Part shown: positions 34,223 through 49,200 of the stretch, one piece after another
Layout of the letters: every line of letters begins with the position of its first letter
How positions within the stretch are numbered: position 1 is the stretch's first letter
Assembly (NCBI GenBank): GCA_002633005.1
Contig: NMRA01000010.1
Location: 551,252 to 615,251, forward strand
From: Phoronis australis
Taxonomy: Eukaryota; Phoronida; Phoronidae
DNA length: 64,000 nucleotides
Reading direction: 5' to 3'
Translations under genes and position numbers: made by a program
The notes under the pieces: generated by a model
Databases searched by the model: none
What the model was told of the DNA's origin: nothing
Seen by the model: only the letters and a program-made list of their open reading frames with translations

Positions 34223-37200
34223 CTGCAAAAGAGTTGAACAGCAATCAGACAATGTAAACTACATGCGGCACGCTCGAGCTGATTGAATTCATAATTTCTT
34301 CATTTTGTTCACAATTGAAGATTCTTTATTTCATTCACATTGGAAATAATTTCTTCACAAATTCAGTCATGTTCAGGTGACAAAGACCTGATTCCAACAT
34401 TAATGTCATTACCTTTGAAGTTGAGATCTCAAATATTGATACAATTGCATTCCTCACCCACTAACCATATTCTCAAATGACAGCAAAAATAAACCCTTAT
34501 TAAATTAACATTCTTAGAATTTTTCAGAACAAGTTAAATGTAAGAACATCTTCTTGAAGTTATTAACTTTGACCAAGATAATCCGGTGAGTTTTGTGATT
34601 TCATTACAAATTCCCAATTCTCGTCATCTGCCAGACATTCGCTGAAATCGAGGCCCGTGAGTTTACCACTTTAACACACTTAAAGTACTCTTGCCCTTAT
34701 CAAATGCGACTTAGGTACAACAGCACAGCATTACGCAGCCACCACAGGGGTTCCAGGTTCGATTCAGCACCAGGCTCGACCTCAGAAAAATCCCCTTTCT
34801 CACCAAAAATGTACCCTTAAAAAACAGTGTTACACAATGCACTACTCATGAAGCCCAAACCTCTTAAAATTGTTCTAGAAACGCAGTTATTATGGTCTAA
34901 AATCTTTCTTTTAGTCCAATGTGTAACACAAAACTTGAAATGAACAACAGACTCACCCATATTCTGCATCTGTTGACCATTGTAGTGTGGCCCTTGGGCA
35001 CCGCCCCCCTGGTCTCCCATTGGCATTCCTCCATAGCCTGGCATCCTGTCAACCAATCAGCAAATGGTCACACACATATACCACTGACTTAAACTCAACC
35101 AACTTAAGGTACAGCGTTACATTACGTTTTAGTCTGACACACCATGCTTTTCCGTGAAATAATACTCAAAGTGGGGAGTAAATCACCATAAGTAATTGCC
35201 AAACAAAATAAACTAAAATCTGTTGGGCACATTTCCAACACATCGCCCAACTAGCCTTTTCAAAATGACCATCATTCCTAAGTTGATTACCAAGGGAATC
35301 ACATCCAGCACTTGTAATCACCCTCCTTGTCAATTGGTATTATCAATGCTGTCAAAAATTGCAATACTATAAGTTCACCTTCATTATAATGATGAATTAC
35401 GAAATAATTAGGCCATGGGATAATGACATTTGTATGTGAAGCAAGACAAAATTAGTGTTGCATTGTGGGTAAATACCTTAGAATAAGAGTGGTGCCATGC
35501 TATTTCAGGATGAGCCCTTTGAAACCAATCTAATATCCTACTGTTTGTGAGTCAGCAAATTTAACAAGAGCAACAAAAAGTGTTGAAATGTAGGCATGAC
35601 TGCACCGCAAATGGAACATGTATGCTTCTAGGGTTGCTCATTAGTATCACAAAAATGGCCACTAGATGCTGCAGAATATGTCAAACCCGTCCAAAAATGA
35701 GAAGACGTCACCATCTACCTAACAGAAAACAATTTGGTAAATTTCAGGAAAATCCGTCGCGGACTTCCAAAGACACACGCAAATGTAAAAAAAAATCAAA
35801 TTGCCACTAGGAGGCACTGTGGTGTTTGGAGCCCTCCAAAAGATGTCACCATCTGCTGTCAAGTTTATTGGAATACACTTGCCAAATTTTACAAAGATCA
35901 CGTAACAGGTTTAGAAGATCCAACCACAGATGCAAAAAGACCACTAGGGGATGCCACAGTAGTTAGACCCATCCGTCAGTCGTGCTCTTGTTAGTAGTAA
36001 CACGTGTGTCATAATGATCCTCCCAGCGGTTTTATGGGTACAGACTCAGACGACTCAAAAATAACAAAAATGGCCACTAGGTGGCACAGATTCCATTGAA
36101 TCCATCCGAAAATTGAAAAGCACTGTTACTGTCAAAATAAAGACCTATCTGTCAAATTTCATGAAACAACTAATACTCTGAAAATGCAGAGGCAAACTAA
36201 AATTGTCACAAGGTGGCACAGCGGTCGTCAGATCTACCGAAAGTCGTGGTCACCTGTTATTACAAATAAAAGATCCTACAAAAAATTAAGAAGATTCAGC
36301 TGCAGTAGCAAAAAACAATTGTCACAAAAGGGCGCCACAGAACTTGGACCATCCAAAAATCAGTGTCAGGAGTGGTCTTAAAATAAGAACACATCAGATT
36401 CTGCTAATTTTCACATTGTTCCTTCAAGCAGTTTGGAAGCTAGGGAGGCAGACGGATGGTCCAAAAGTGACAAGGCGCCATCGTCTCCTTGCCAAATTTT
36501 ATGAAAATCCGTCATAGAACTCCTAAGATACAGAGGCAAATGTACAAGATTAAAATTGCTACTAGGGGGACAGTGATAGTCGACTTGACCAAAACTTCTC
36601 CTCATCTGTCGCCAGCTTCATAGGAACACAACTGCCAAATATGGTTGAAATCCTGCAAAGGGTTTAGAAGGTACAACAGTATACACCGGAAGCCCGATCA
36701 GAGATGACGGCCATATGCTCCCACATAAGTGTACGTAGGCGTACAAAAATTCCCTTTACGTTACATCCTGGCTGTTAATCATTCCCATGCATCAACCCTG
36801 TCGAGCACAACACAGCAAGAGACATGGGCGTATAATGTTCAGTTTTCAGTATACTACTGATGATGTAGCATCCCAATCTTAGAAACTTCTACAGATCGCG
36901 ATTCACGAGAGAATCGAGTCCCCCAACCTCAACAGACACAGAGGACTAATACATGACCTATCAGCTGTGTGCAATAGTGTATTATGTCAGCAACCAAAGA
37001 AATTGTGTCACATTCCACGTGACAACAATCTCCGCCGATGCCGACACGCCAGAACTGCGGCTTCAGATGATCTGTAGAAGTCTCCAAGATGCATACAGTC
37101 CAGAAATTGATTTATTTTGATTTGCCTTATGCCAAAGCTGGATGAGTAACGTACATTCCGTTGTTCAACTGTCTCCCAGTATAACCCCTATTTCAACTTG

Positions 37201-40200
37201 TGTCTCCAAAATAAGATTCACAGGTTGGACCGAAAATCATGACCAGTCACTGGTCCAAAATACGAACACATCGCCTGTTGGGAGTGAAATCTTTAAGTTG
37301 CTTCGACACATGGTAACTTACTGGTAGTTTCCATAGTACTGTTGGTATGCCCCCGCCTGGGGTACATATCCGGGGTAATAGTTGTACGGCTGTTGATACT
37401 GCTGGTAGCCATACTGGTTATAACTGGATGAGGCACTGCCCTGCAAGGAGAAGAGCAAGAACTGAGAAACTGCCAGCTTTTGTACACACTACACACCTGT
37501 GTGAACCCAACATCTAAACATTAACATTGACACGGCGCAGTCTGACACAACATCTCAAGATTGGTCAGTGACCACCACTGTTTACAGAGCTTCCCAAGAA
37601 ACCATGGCTACAGGGAACTGTACAATTAATGCACCTATTATAAAGGAATGTCTAAATTTCATTAAATTAAAGGATATTTTCTAATTCTTCAATAACTTTT
37701 AAAAACACCATTTTCAGACAAAAACAAACACCACAATTGCCCTTTTCCAAAAGGTTAAAATATTGTTGTGAACAATGTATTGCTTTGGTGGAACTTTTTG
37801 TTTATTAATAATAAGAAATTGAAATTTCATTTGACTGCAATATCTTAAATTGGAAAGATTTTACAATTCCATTTCAGGTACTATACTGACACTATACGTT
37901 TTCCACAATAAACCACGCCCCGGGTCTGCAACCAAACAATCCCAAAGACAGGCAACAAGCTTGGTCTTCTTTTTAGCCACTGCATCTGACCTACAAGGCA
38001 AACAGCTAGTGACCCCTACCTGTGGTTGCTGTAGTTGCTGCTGGGAGTTCCCGCTGTCATTACTTTCCTTGCCCCATGAACACCTGCATGGAACACCGTT
38101 TATTTCCTGTCCGTTCACGCCCACGATAGCCCTTGTAGCGTCGTCCTTCTCCGAGAACCTGAGATAACAACAACAAACTATATATCTTCTGAAACGAAAT
38201 CTCAGCCTAAGACAATGGAGTTTCCAGGCAAGAGACAACCAAATGTCCAGCCCCGAGACAACCAAATCTCCAGCCCCGAAAAAAACAAATTTCCAGGCCC
38301 GAGACAACCAAATGTCCAGTCCCGAGACAACCAAATCTCCAGGCCCGAGAGACAACCTTTTATTATTTATTTATTAATGTAATATTTCCAATGAGGACAG
38401 CCCCATCAGTTCACACTGCTTTCAATGGGGGCCGACAGACACAACTCATCCAAGGAGATGGAACAAGCAAAAACATGGATCTTCATTCTCACAGCACTCA
38501 ACACTAATAACTGTATTAACAAAAACATCTCCATGTTGTTATGGTAACGAGGTAAAAAGTCAAGTTATCTTAAACGGTACCATTTATGAACTGATGTGTA
38601 TTACTGTCAAATTGCCCAGTTGTGAAGTCATTCACTTACCGGACAAATGCATAGCCCTTGTCTTTGAATATCCTTATTTCTAAAATGTTTCCATATTCTG
38701 AGAAGTAATTTTTGACAAGTTCCTCTGTAAAGTGAAAAGAATAAAACAACATGACCAAATTTTGTCACAACTAGATCACAATAATTTCCAAATGAAAGAA
38801 CGGGGTGTAAAAGTACTAAATCAGCTGTCAACAAATCTTTCAGACAACGCAACATTTATGAAATGTTGCATGCTACAGGCTAATAAGATATTACACAGAT
38901 ATACAATATGATATTACACAGATATACAATATGATATTACACAGATATACAATAAGAGATTACACAGAAATACAAAAACACAAGTGGCAAAACAACGCAT
39001 CTATAAGATGTTTTTATTTTTGGAAATAATTTTCTGGTTTATCAAAAATTACATTTTGCTTAACTTCCAGTACCATGAGAACAAACTTTCTTAATAGCAC
39101 ATTTGGTGGTCCTTTAACGTCGACCACAGTATTCATATTGTTGCAATGAGTGCCTTCAGAATGGACCTCGTGAAACTGAGAAAGCTGATAAACAACAGCC
39201 AAATCTTGCCCAATGCCTTCAAGGATAAATGTGCTGATCTCTGTCATTTTACATGAATAAAATACTATCAACCTAAAATACAAATCCATGCTCATAACAT
39301 CAGTTGATCAAGAAGCACCTTTGTAGACATGATCTTGCTTTAGCTAAATTTACAAACATTCCCCAACTAAGACATATTTTGGGACATATTTTCCCATTAT
39401 AGGCTCCCTTTCAGGATATAGGACCTGCGTTTACAAAAGTATGTCTGGGCTTACTTTAGGGGCTTCTACAAAGAAAAATGTCAATTTCTGATCAAAGTCC
39501 ATCATTGTCTACTGCTAGAAACTCCTCATAGGAAGATTTATAATGCGCAAATCACATGGTGCTTAAACAAGTAAGCTTGAAACATTGCTGTTTTCGTACA
39601 AATAAAAAGATAATAACAAACTTTAAAGTCCTTTTCAGGCTGGAGTTTCTCACATTTGTTAATCAGTGTTTACTACCAGTATCATAATTTATATTTTTTG
39701 TTAGTTTCAGATCAATATTACTTAGAGGCAGTCATACATCCTTTTAAATTTTTTGTGTGTAAGTAACGTCGAAATGCACAGATTTTCAAAGTTAAACTTA
39801 AACTGTCTGCATGTGATTGTTATAAAATAGACCTAAACTACATTGCTCAAATTAAAAAGTAGTTAGAGAGTGTGGGGAGAAGTGAAGAATCATTGCTGCA
39901 CAATACTTCACATGGCTGGGAATAAGCTGGTTCCATGTGCAAACACTAGAGGGAGTTGCCGACCGTTACATAGGCAAATTACTAAGCTACGTTTATTTCT
40001 CACATTTCTTGTAAGAAAACAATAACACCTCGTAACACAAACTCAGTTAAACTTGTGAAGAAGAAAACCTTTGAACGCACGCTTTGACAATGACTGACGT
40101 AACCTTCAACCAGCCAGTAGACTATTTACCTGAGAGGTTGGGCAGTGACTGACCACAGTAGACAGTACAATTTGTGGCACTCGACATTCTATAGACCTCG

Positions 40201-43200
40201 TCATACTTGAGCTGTTTGGGAGCTGCAAACACGAGAACAAAGGAAAGGTCAAAAAGGAAATCATTCATGCGTAAAGACAGCATCTTGAAACCATTCAGTA
40301 AAACAACAATTAACATATGATAATTAAGATAAAGCGAATATTTTTGATGTTACCATCACGTGAAATAAAAATCGCAGTCAGCTTATAAGGACATTTTCAG
40401 TGTCGATAATTGGTGCTTGCTTTGTGGAAGTGAATGTGATGCTTTAACTAAATCGTTCGTGTCACTTGAATGCACAGTTAGTTGCAGAGGGCGAGAGAGT
40501 ACTTAATGCCAAAAAACCTATTCAAGATAACCAAGGATATTTAATTTAAAGTAAACAAAGGTAACACGAAAACAGTTACTATCTCGTCTGTGAAAACACT
40601 TTTTACGTGATGTTAGGCAAATATTGCATCTGGGAAGCCAGAAATTCGTGGTAACTTTTTTGTATTAAATTAATCTCACATTTCTTACGTTTAAACCAAA
40701 CGCTTAGCCTGGCATTCAGATATAACACAGCCATTAATGTCAAAAAACAAAATGGTAAGAAAGTAAACACATTAGATGCAAGAAAAATCTTACCTTACAC
40801 CAGAGTAGCAAGCACAGACATTTACTGGCAACAAGAAAAACCAGGCCTTACCATGCCTCGTTAAAACATATAAAATGTAAACACAGAAAAAATGGACATA
40901 AAGAGCACATTACCTGCCGTGAGCAGCACGTTACCAACAGGGAGTACACCTGAGAAGCCTCACTAGCTCAAAAGCGTACGACACACACGTAATTAAAAGG
41001 TAAATATAAATATACTGAAACCATTCCATGCGTCATCACGTCGGCACTTGGTGGTGTTACTGTGCAGCCAAGGGGGCACTGTCTGCCTGCCTGCCTCGTC
41101 CAAAGAGCAACGGGATAACAAGTACTGAAGCGTACATTAACGGAACATGTTTATAATCGTCCTGTTGCTATTGGTTGCTGCAGCCAGCTGAACTGGAGAC
41201 CAGTCCAGCCACAGCCGACTGCAGTCAAGACAGGCGGACTGGGCTGAAACTGGAGTCATTTCATCCACAGAGAGCAATTGTCAAGAACAGCAAAGACTAT
41301 TAACATAGTTCCGAAGTAGATCAAACAAGCCTTTAAAGTTTACTAAAAAATGAAAAAAATACAATACTAAAATAATCCACCTTACGACAGCTAGTCAGTA
41401 AGAAATTGTTGCTCCACTGTGGATAAAGGACCCCATAGATTCAGCTTGTTAAGTAATAGTAGTAGTACTAGTATACGTAAGAGTAATAAAAAGGTGCCGA
41501 AATGAACACCACCAGTACCGTGTTGATGGTAGCCACTACCTTCTCTGGGATTGTTTGGTACAGGCTTGCGCGTCGCCCAGTTCGTACGGATGTTACGGCC
41601 ACCTAGCAGGGCTCCCTGCATCTCGTCAATCGCCAACTTCGCGTCCTACGATACCAGACACAAATTAAGACATTATGGTACACTGGATCTGTGCAATGAC
41701 TTGTGGGATAGATGGTAGCCATGCGCGTTTAATTACGGGAAAGGCAGTAGCAAGTACAATGAACTGTGGTATAGACTACGGCCTTGTACAAGGAATTGTG
41801 GGACAGACTACGGCCACGTGCAATGAATTATGGGATGAACTGTGGCTTTGTACAACGTATTGTGGAACAGACTGCAGCCATGCGCAATGAATTATGGGAA
41901 AGGCAGTGGTAAGTACAATGAATTGTGGGATAAACTGTAGCCATGTACAATGAATTGTGGGATAGACTGTGACCATCTGCAATGACTTGTGGGATATTGT
42001 GGTCATGAGTAGTAAATGAGGCATTTTAGTCTATGGCCCAATGAATTATGGGATACGTTGTTGCCAAGCACAATGAATTGTGGGATAGGATTTCTTAGGT
42101 CGTTGAAAATTACATAGATCTATAACATGGATATACTGCAGTTTCATGTCACATGAAAAAGCAAACAGGAAGTGTGAAGATACCCGTTAAATAATCTTTA
42201 TGAAAAACAAATGAGAAAGGAACACAGAACTAACAAAATATGCAAATAAATGTTTAAAAACTCACCTCTCTGTTTACAAATGTGACAAAACCGTAGCCCT
42301 TTGGTTTGTTTGTAGTGGAGTCCTTGATAATTTTGACGTCCCTGCAAAAGAAGGTGAGGAGTGTTGAAACAAAATGAAAGACTCTAGAATACATGGCTGC
42401 GAAATGGCTTCAGGTGAGCGCCATTAAACCATGAAAAAGTTTCAAATGGTTATTGTTTGAGTGACAACTGGAGGACCAAACTGGCCTCAACACACAGCAA
42501 GAACTTTAAGTGGGCTCGTTGTAAGACAGGACTACACTCCATCTACAGTCGTTATGTACCATTTGACTAATCACCGAGGGAATCTAATATGATCGTAAAG
42601 TGGTTCCTGGTTTGTGGCAAAAGGGCGAACACACGGCAGAGGCCATCCGTGGAGGCAGACGAGAACACCTCAACATACATACAACACATTTCACGCCACT
42701 GCATGGTAAAATATATGTATGGTAAAAACAAAAATTTGATGCTGAGAAACAGGTGTGAGCAAAGTTATAAAGTTAAATATGGTTTAGGTTAAAATGTCCA
42801 AGCACCAAAAATGAAAAAAACAATTGGAAAATGAATAATTTACTTGAACAAAACACAAAGAGAAAAAACAGTCGATCAGCTTTTGGCATCCCAAATTATG
42901 AGTAATTTTTTTGACTTTTGGATTCAAAGCAAAATAGGGATCATGCAAGGTAAACAATAAAATATAAAATAATTAAATGAATAATAAATATAGTAGAAAA
43001 CAGGCCTCATTAGAATACGGAAAATAATTCAACAGTAGCAATGACTTCGTTAGGAGAAAATGGAACTGTCTGATTTGATAATTTTTTTTGAAGAAATCTC
43101 CAAGCTCCGTAAACACTTTCCATAAAAAGTGAATAAACGAAAATGGTAAAATATCAAATACCAAGAAATAGAAATGCAAAACCTCTATTCAGTATACTGG

Positions 43201-46200
43201 ATGAAAATGTGTAGAAAAATTAAACTTGAAAATGCAATTACCATGACATCTACTAATCTTTATTATCATGATACAGGGAAGAGCCTATAACGATAAAAGG
43301 TTCTTCGTCACATCACTTGCTCACATGTCACATACGAAAGAAGCGGCATGTTTATGTGACAATACAAAACAGTTGAGAATGCATACAAATTTGACCTGGC
43401 TCATTTGAAGAAGTTTCCAAACTCAGAATCAAAAATTTCACGTTAAGTAGATAGTTAAAAAACATAGATGAAGACTTAATTTTAAAATTCAACCTAAAAT
43501 TCAAAAAAATCCACAATAACAGTTTCTTATTGATTCCCGATACCTACAACAGAACTGGAACCACATGGAGGCTGTACTTACGGAGCAAATGAGGCAAGTG
43601 AAGACTACATTAATCACTAATCACCCATATCATCTCATCAGAGTGCTTGTAAACCTTATACAACGGGGCCACGGACGGACAACCTCACCTATGCGCATGA
43701 CAACCATGAAACAAAGTTACCTAACTTCACGGGATGATCCTTCCCTAACTACCGACACCCCTTTCCCCTTCTGTCCTCTATTCCTCTCCCCTACCCACCC
43801 TATCTCCCTCCCAATCCACTTATATCCTTCCGTTCCTGCCTCTTTCCTTTGTCCTTCCTTTCTCTTTCCAGTCTTCTCACTCACATAACCCCTCTCCTAT
43901 CCCCTCCCCCCCCTTTTCAACTTCCACTTATCCCCTCCTCCCTCATTAGCACTGCAAAATAACTCGGCTTGGAAGGCTGGCTTTCTTCCTCTCGAGGGAC
44001 GATAGAACATTCACAACATGCCGACCAAGTCTCGGAGGTCGATAAAAGTTAATAGCTAACCGCCAAAACAATGGACTAGGATCATTAGGTAGCCAGCTGT
44101 GATGCAGACCGCAGTAATGAGATTGCCGTGTCAACATTGGCTTTCCATTAGCTAGTCATCTCTAGTGGGTTGTTTGATCATTCTATGAGTCTCAGAACAA
44201 GTGAGAAAAATTTACACACAAGATTTTTGGATAGGGATATCTGGGGCTTTGTTTAGCCAACTAGATAACCATTGAGTCTTATTCTTACATTATATTTCTC
44301 TGCAAGACATCAAAATGTGAAAAAAATTACAGACGAGAATGTTGAAAGTTTACAAGATAAAGAAACCCGCGGAAACTGCAAAAAATTCCAAATAACAGGC
44401 AGTGGCCCATCAATTTAATGAACGGTGTTATTAGACATTGTAACAATACAACATGGTGTATAGAGTGTCTTAACACTGATACACATTTTGATAATGTTCA
44501 GTGCATTCACGCCACGAAAGTGCAAAGCAGAAATGTGGGCCAGCAGATGATAAGATAAAAATGTGAAATTTGACTCAACTTTTTAAATGTCAGACAGTAA
44601 ACTTTAATCACAACGTCAGTTAGAGCTAATGTCACTTGCTTAAAGTTTTTAGTGTTTCATACAAAAGAATAGGTTTAATTTAAAAATTAGTTTACTAAGA
44701 CATTTTCATTACTGATATTTCCCATATTTTGAGCTGGGAAACGTAAATCACCAAAGAAACCGAGATGAAAATAGCTGATGGTAGAAAGACTACAGAACAA
44801 AATCTTCGACATGGTGCAAAAATAGTTGCACAAATTCCTCATTTTCCATTTTCCAAAGACTTACTACGCAGTTGCTAATACTAAAAATATACCAAATACT
44901 CTGTTTGATAGTAGAAGTACGGACAAATTCCTTGCCTACTGAAAACACGAATATAGTTCAAAAATGACGTTGCTCACCCTGACCATTTTCACAAAAAATG
45001 GTGGCCACATGATCGTGAATAATTGTGAGACATTTTCATGCATGAATTAAAATTCTTAATCATAGAAGATTCGGAAATAATATACGTTTGAAAGTTAAAA
45101 ATGGACAGATAAAAAGTTGTTTCATGAAATTTAAAGGATTTTACAAAAGTTGACGATTTCCATAGATATGCTGATGAGAGATGTGGAAATGTTTCCGTTA
45201 AAGCGTGTAAGCTCGTACTAGAAGTCATGACGATGCTGTACTTACGAGATTTCTCCGTACATACTGAAGGCCGCCCTCAAGTTGTGCTGCTCGACGTCAG
45301 GACAGAGATCGCCCACAAATACATGGTGGTGTTCTGAAATAGGGAAAACAAACAGCCGTGGGTGGATTGAAATGAAACACAAGGGGTGACTTGATGTTCA
45401 CTAGGTGGCGCTAATGAAACCCGAGTCCTCAGTTAGAGCGTATCTGAACAGACTGAGAATTGAAAGCCGGGGAGAGTTTCATAGACACAAGAATCTCGCT
45501 ACGGAAACTGGTGTGATCACCTGCTTAACTTGTGGTACATGATGGTATCTCGCAAAGTTCTGCAAGAATCTAGGTTCATCGAACGCACTCTTGTTTGCTA
45601 TAATGGAGATGTGGGAGAATAATGATGCAATACGACTACTTGAACACATGCATTTATACAGGAAGGACTGCGATTTCCCAAGTGAAACTTAGAAAATTAA
45701 TTTCAAGCTCTCCAGTAAAACTTCCTATGCTAGACATGATGCACTTTAATTAGCATTTTATAAAGAATTTGGAAAATTTAATAATAAAAGGAACATAACT
45801 AAATGTTTGAAAACAGAAGACTGTAGGGTAAGACCTTACTTATTTGAAACACAAATAATTGCTGAATCAAATGGATTTTTTTCGCTGTCCAAGGGCCTCT
45901 AACAAACCTTCAGATATCATATGACCATAGCGATGGTGCAGTACTTGAATACAGTTAGGAGCTAAAGCCATGCTTCTTATCTTTTATGAAAAAAATGAAA
46001 TAAATTTTCAATTTTCTTACTTATTGCGCTTTGAATTGATGACATTTTACCGGCTTGAAACCTAATCCCAAGCACAATTAGCATAAGTAATTCAATAGAC
46101 AGAAGCTTAGCACAAAAAAATATCTCTTGGGACAAAAATGAACTGAATGGCCACATGAAACAGTGGAAAAGTGTCGCACACTAATAACCACTTACTGCTT

Positions 46201-49200
46201 GTGTCTTGTTTGGGCGCAGCATTACCCGAGGAGGCCCAATTCACTTTGAGTTGCTGAAAAATAAAGACACAATATATAACTCCACCATCTGTTCGATCAA
46301 AACCTGTCGCATCAAGACATGACGCGAATGTTAACAGGATGTGAAGTTCATCTTTAACCACACAGAAGTTCTCCATCGGTGTCTTCAACCTGGTCACACA
46401 TGACGCAGAGCAAAAAGAAGACATCTGCTGCATACATCACTGTTCTCCACAACAAAAAATTTCAAACTTATCAGGTATTATAAAATTTGGGAACATGTGC
46501 AAAAGTCTGTGTCTATGCTATAGAGTTTGTAAGTTAGGTCTTACTATACATGCGTTGAATTAGCATCAAATGTCCAAAATATTCTTATTTGCTTTAGAAA
46601 TAAGCAATTTTACCAGAAGTTCAAACATTGCATAAATTTTCAAACACAACACAAGTAAGTCTAATTTGTCAAAACAAATTACGGAGAACAATTTTTAAGT
46701 TTACAGAATGCCCAGTAGGATTGCTGTCAACCTGTAGTTCCATGGTCTCCACAGATACTGTGACAGATTTGGTTCTTACAGACCCAGACAATCGAGTTTA
46801 TCAAACAAGTTCATCCTTCAAAATGCCAGTGCTCTTCATGATCTATGTTCCGATTGACAAAAGGTCAGGAACAAAGAACAGACAAAAATACTGCAAACAT
46901 CATGAGGTCAAATATTTGTTTACAATAATTCCTCAGAAATATTTAATCAGTGAAGGATTTTATTTACTAAGTCAAAAACCGTAAAAATCAGCGTTTACTG
47001 TAAACCAAAAAGACTGAAATGACAAGATTAAAAACTAAAACGTACATCTACTTGATAAAGAAAAAATGAAAATCATGTTGTTCGAAAAAGCATACTGCCC
47101 TAAGTATCTATTACCACTTGTAAATAGTATATCTTAATTTTATCTACTTTTAACCACCCTGTATTTGTAGGTATTCTTCAGTTTTAAACTAATTCATTTC
47201 TGTACTTTTATTTTTGTTTCCTACGCATTTTTATTATTTATCACGAATTATTGTCCACAGTATTCGTATGTACATAGCTTTATTGTTATTGTTTTTTCGA
47301 ACAATACAGAACTATCGCCTAATCATCCATACAGCTCTCAGGGGAGATAACGTGATGGGCGTGCCAAAGAAGACAGTCACACGAGTGGGTTGATCCACTA
47401 GGCTGCATTAACGCACGACCAAATTCAAGAACAAAACTTATTTTTGTGATAGCTTCATATACAACTACTAAAACATTTCAAGTAGCTTTAAAAGCGAGAT
47501 TAAACCCGTGCTTTCCGTCAAAAATCAAGCTTTGATTTAAGCCACCTAATATTATAAAATTGGTTTTATGTTGTTGCTTACTTAGTTTAGAAATGATGTC
47601 TGGGCTCTGGAAGAAATCAAAGCTCAATATTTCTTAAGATCAAGCTTAAAAAACTTTAGGTCACAGTATGACCCTACTGTGACCAAGAATTTTACGAGCT
47701 TGGTCTGAAGATACAATGAACCTCTAGTTCCTATGAAGCCCTGAAATCACACCCAATTTGAAAAAGGAACAATTGTAACCAACAGTAAGTGGTCTAATCA
47801 AAAGTTGGTTTTTATGATGCAAAAAATTTCATTGAATTTCTAAGAGTCAGCTGCCCATGAACAGGCACCTTCACGGTAACATGAAAGTAATTTTGAGTGA
47901 AGAAATCTCCAACAGGCCCGGCTCAGAAGGAAGAATCTAGTTCAATCAATTTGGTGCAACTATATTATTCATATTTACTGAACCCTGATGCCCCTAGATA
48001 TCACAGGTGTGCACCATAACTGGTGCACACTGTGAATGCAGGGACGTCCATAAAGACCTGCAAAGACCCACATTTATACCACATCGTACTCACGGTGGGT
48101 TTTAAACATTATACAACCAGCATACACTTGGCAACACCACCAGCTACATAACCTTGAAATGAGAGGAAATGAAAAAATAAATCAATCAGGAGGACATAGT
48201 CAAGGCCCAGTATCATCTCACCGATGAGCAGAGAAGAGAAATTTAGATTCTAAGCTTGGCAGATGCAAACATATACTTGACCCTGGCTAAGTCTTATCAA
48301 GTGAAGATCAGCATAATGTTTGGCTCATCTTTACTACTTTAAATGAGCAGTTGTAGAGGTTCGACTTTGGTTTAGTGAATTGACGCTGCTGATTCTTGCG
48401 TCACAGAAAGCAGTTGAAAGCAATGAGCAAACCAAAGAGACTTAGAAACGGAAAGCAAACGGCCACAAGAGACTTGACCGTTTATCTACACTTAATTTCT
48501 GTGGATGGACCATCTATAAAAAGTGTGTTTTATTTGATAGTAGACTGACATTGCCAGTCATTAAGTAGATTGATAGCGATCATGAAGTGAAGCCCCTGAT
48601 TAATTCATTAGCTGAACAAATCCATAGCCCTTCGATTATCTAGCTCTTATTTCATTATCCAATTTATGCAGATAATAGGCAATATGATTATTGGCTTACT
48701 TCAGTACACTAACAACAGACCAGGTCTCACCAACAACTGGGACAAAACGGATACAACAACGAGTCCGCAGCTTATTCAACCATTATCTGTCGGGTAATAT
48801 AAAATATTTAATTCAACAACCTGAGTAATTACGCCTAAGCCAGAAGTAAACAGAACCAGTAAACATACACATCGAACACAATAGACGGGCAGTAAGAGCC
48901 AATTGATCAAACACACAGATTTCCCTGGTAGAAAAATTTATGCTAACAAAAACCCTGTAATTGGATAGAATATCAATTCGTGAGAATAAGCTGCAAATCA
49001 AATACGCTCAGAACAAGCTATACCCAACAGCATTATACCAACATAAATGGAAATTATAAATTTAGGAAGCTTTCATTCAAGAATGTCAACAGTCTTTGTA
49101 AATTCCAATCACTACTTCCAGTTGAGCTGTGCACATCAATATTTCACTGTCATATGAAGAAAGCCAGGAGTTAAAACCAACAACTTTATATTGGAAACTT

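Noticed and set aside
34745-34775. B-box-like GGTTCGATTC suggesting a tRNA or SINE
   Set aside because: No A box or arms at the right distance.
35580-35994. Overlapping plus-strand frames with basic composition
   Set aside because: They fall in the ~140-bp degenerate repeat and change frame from unit to unit.
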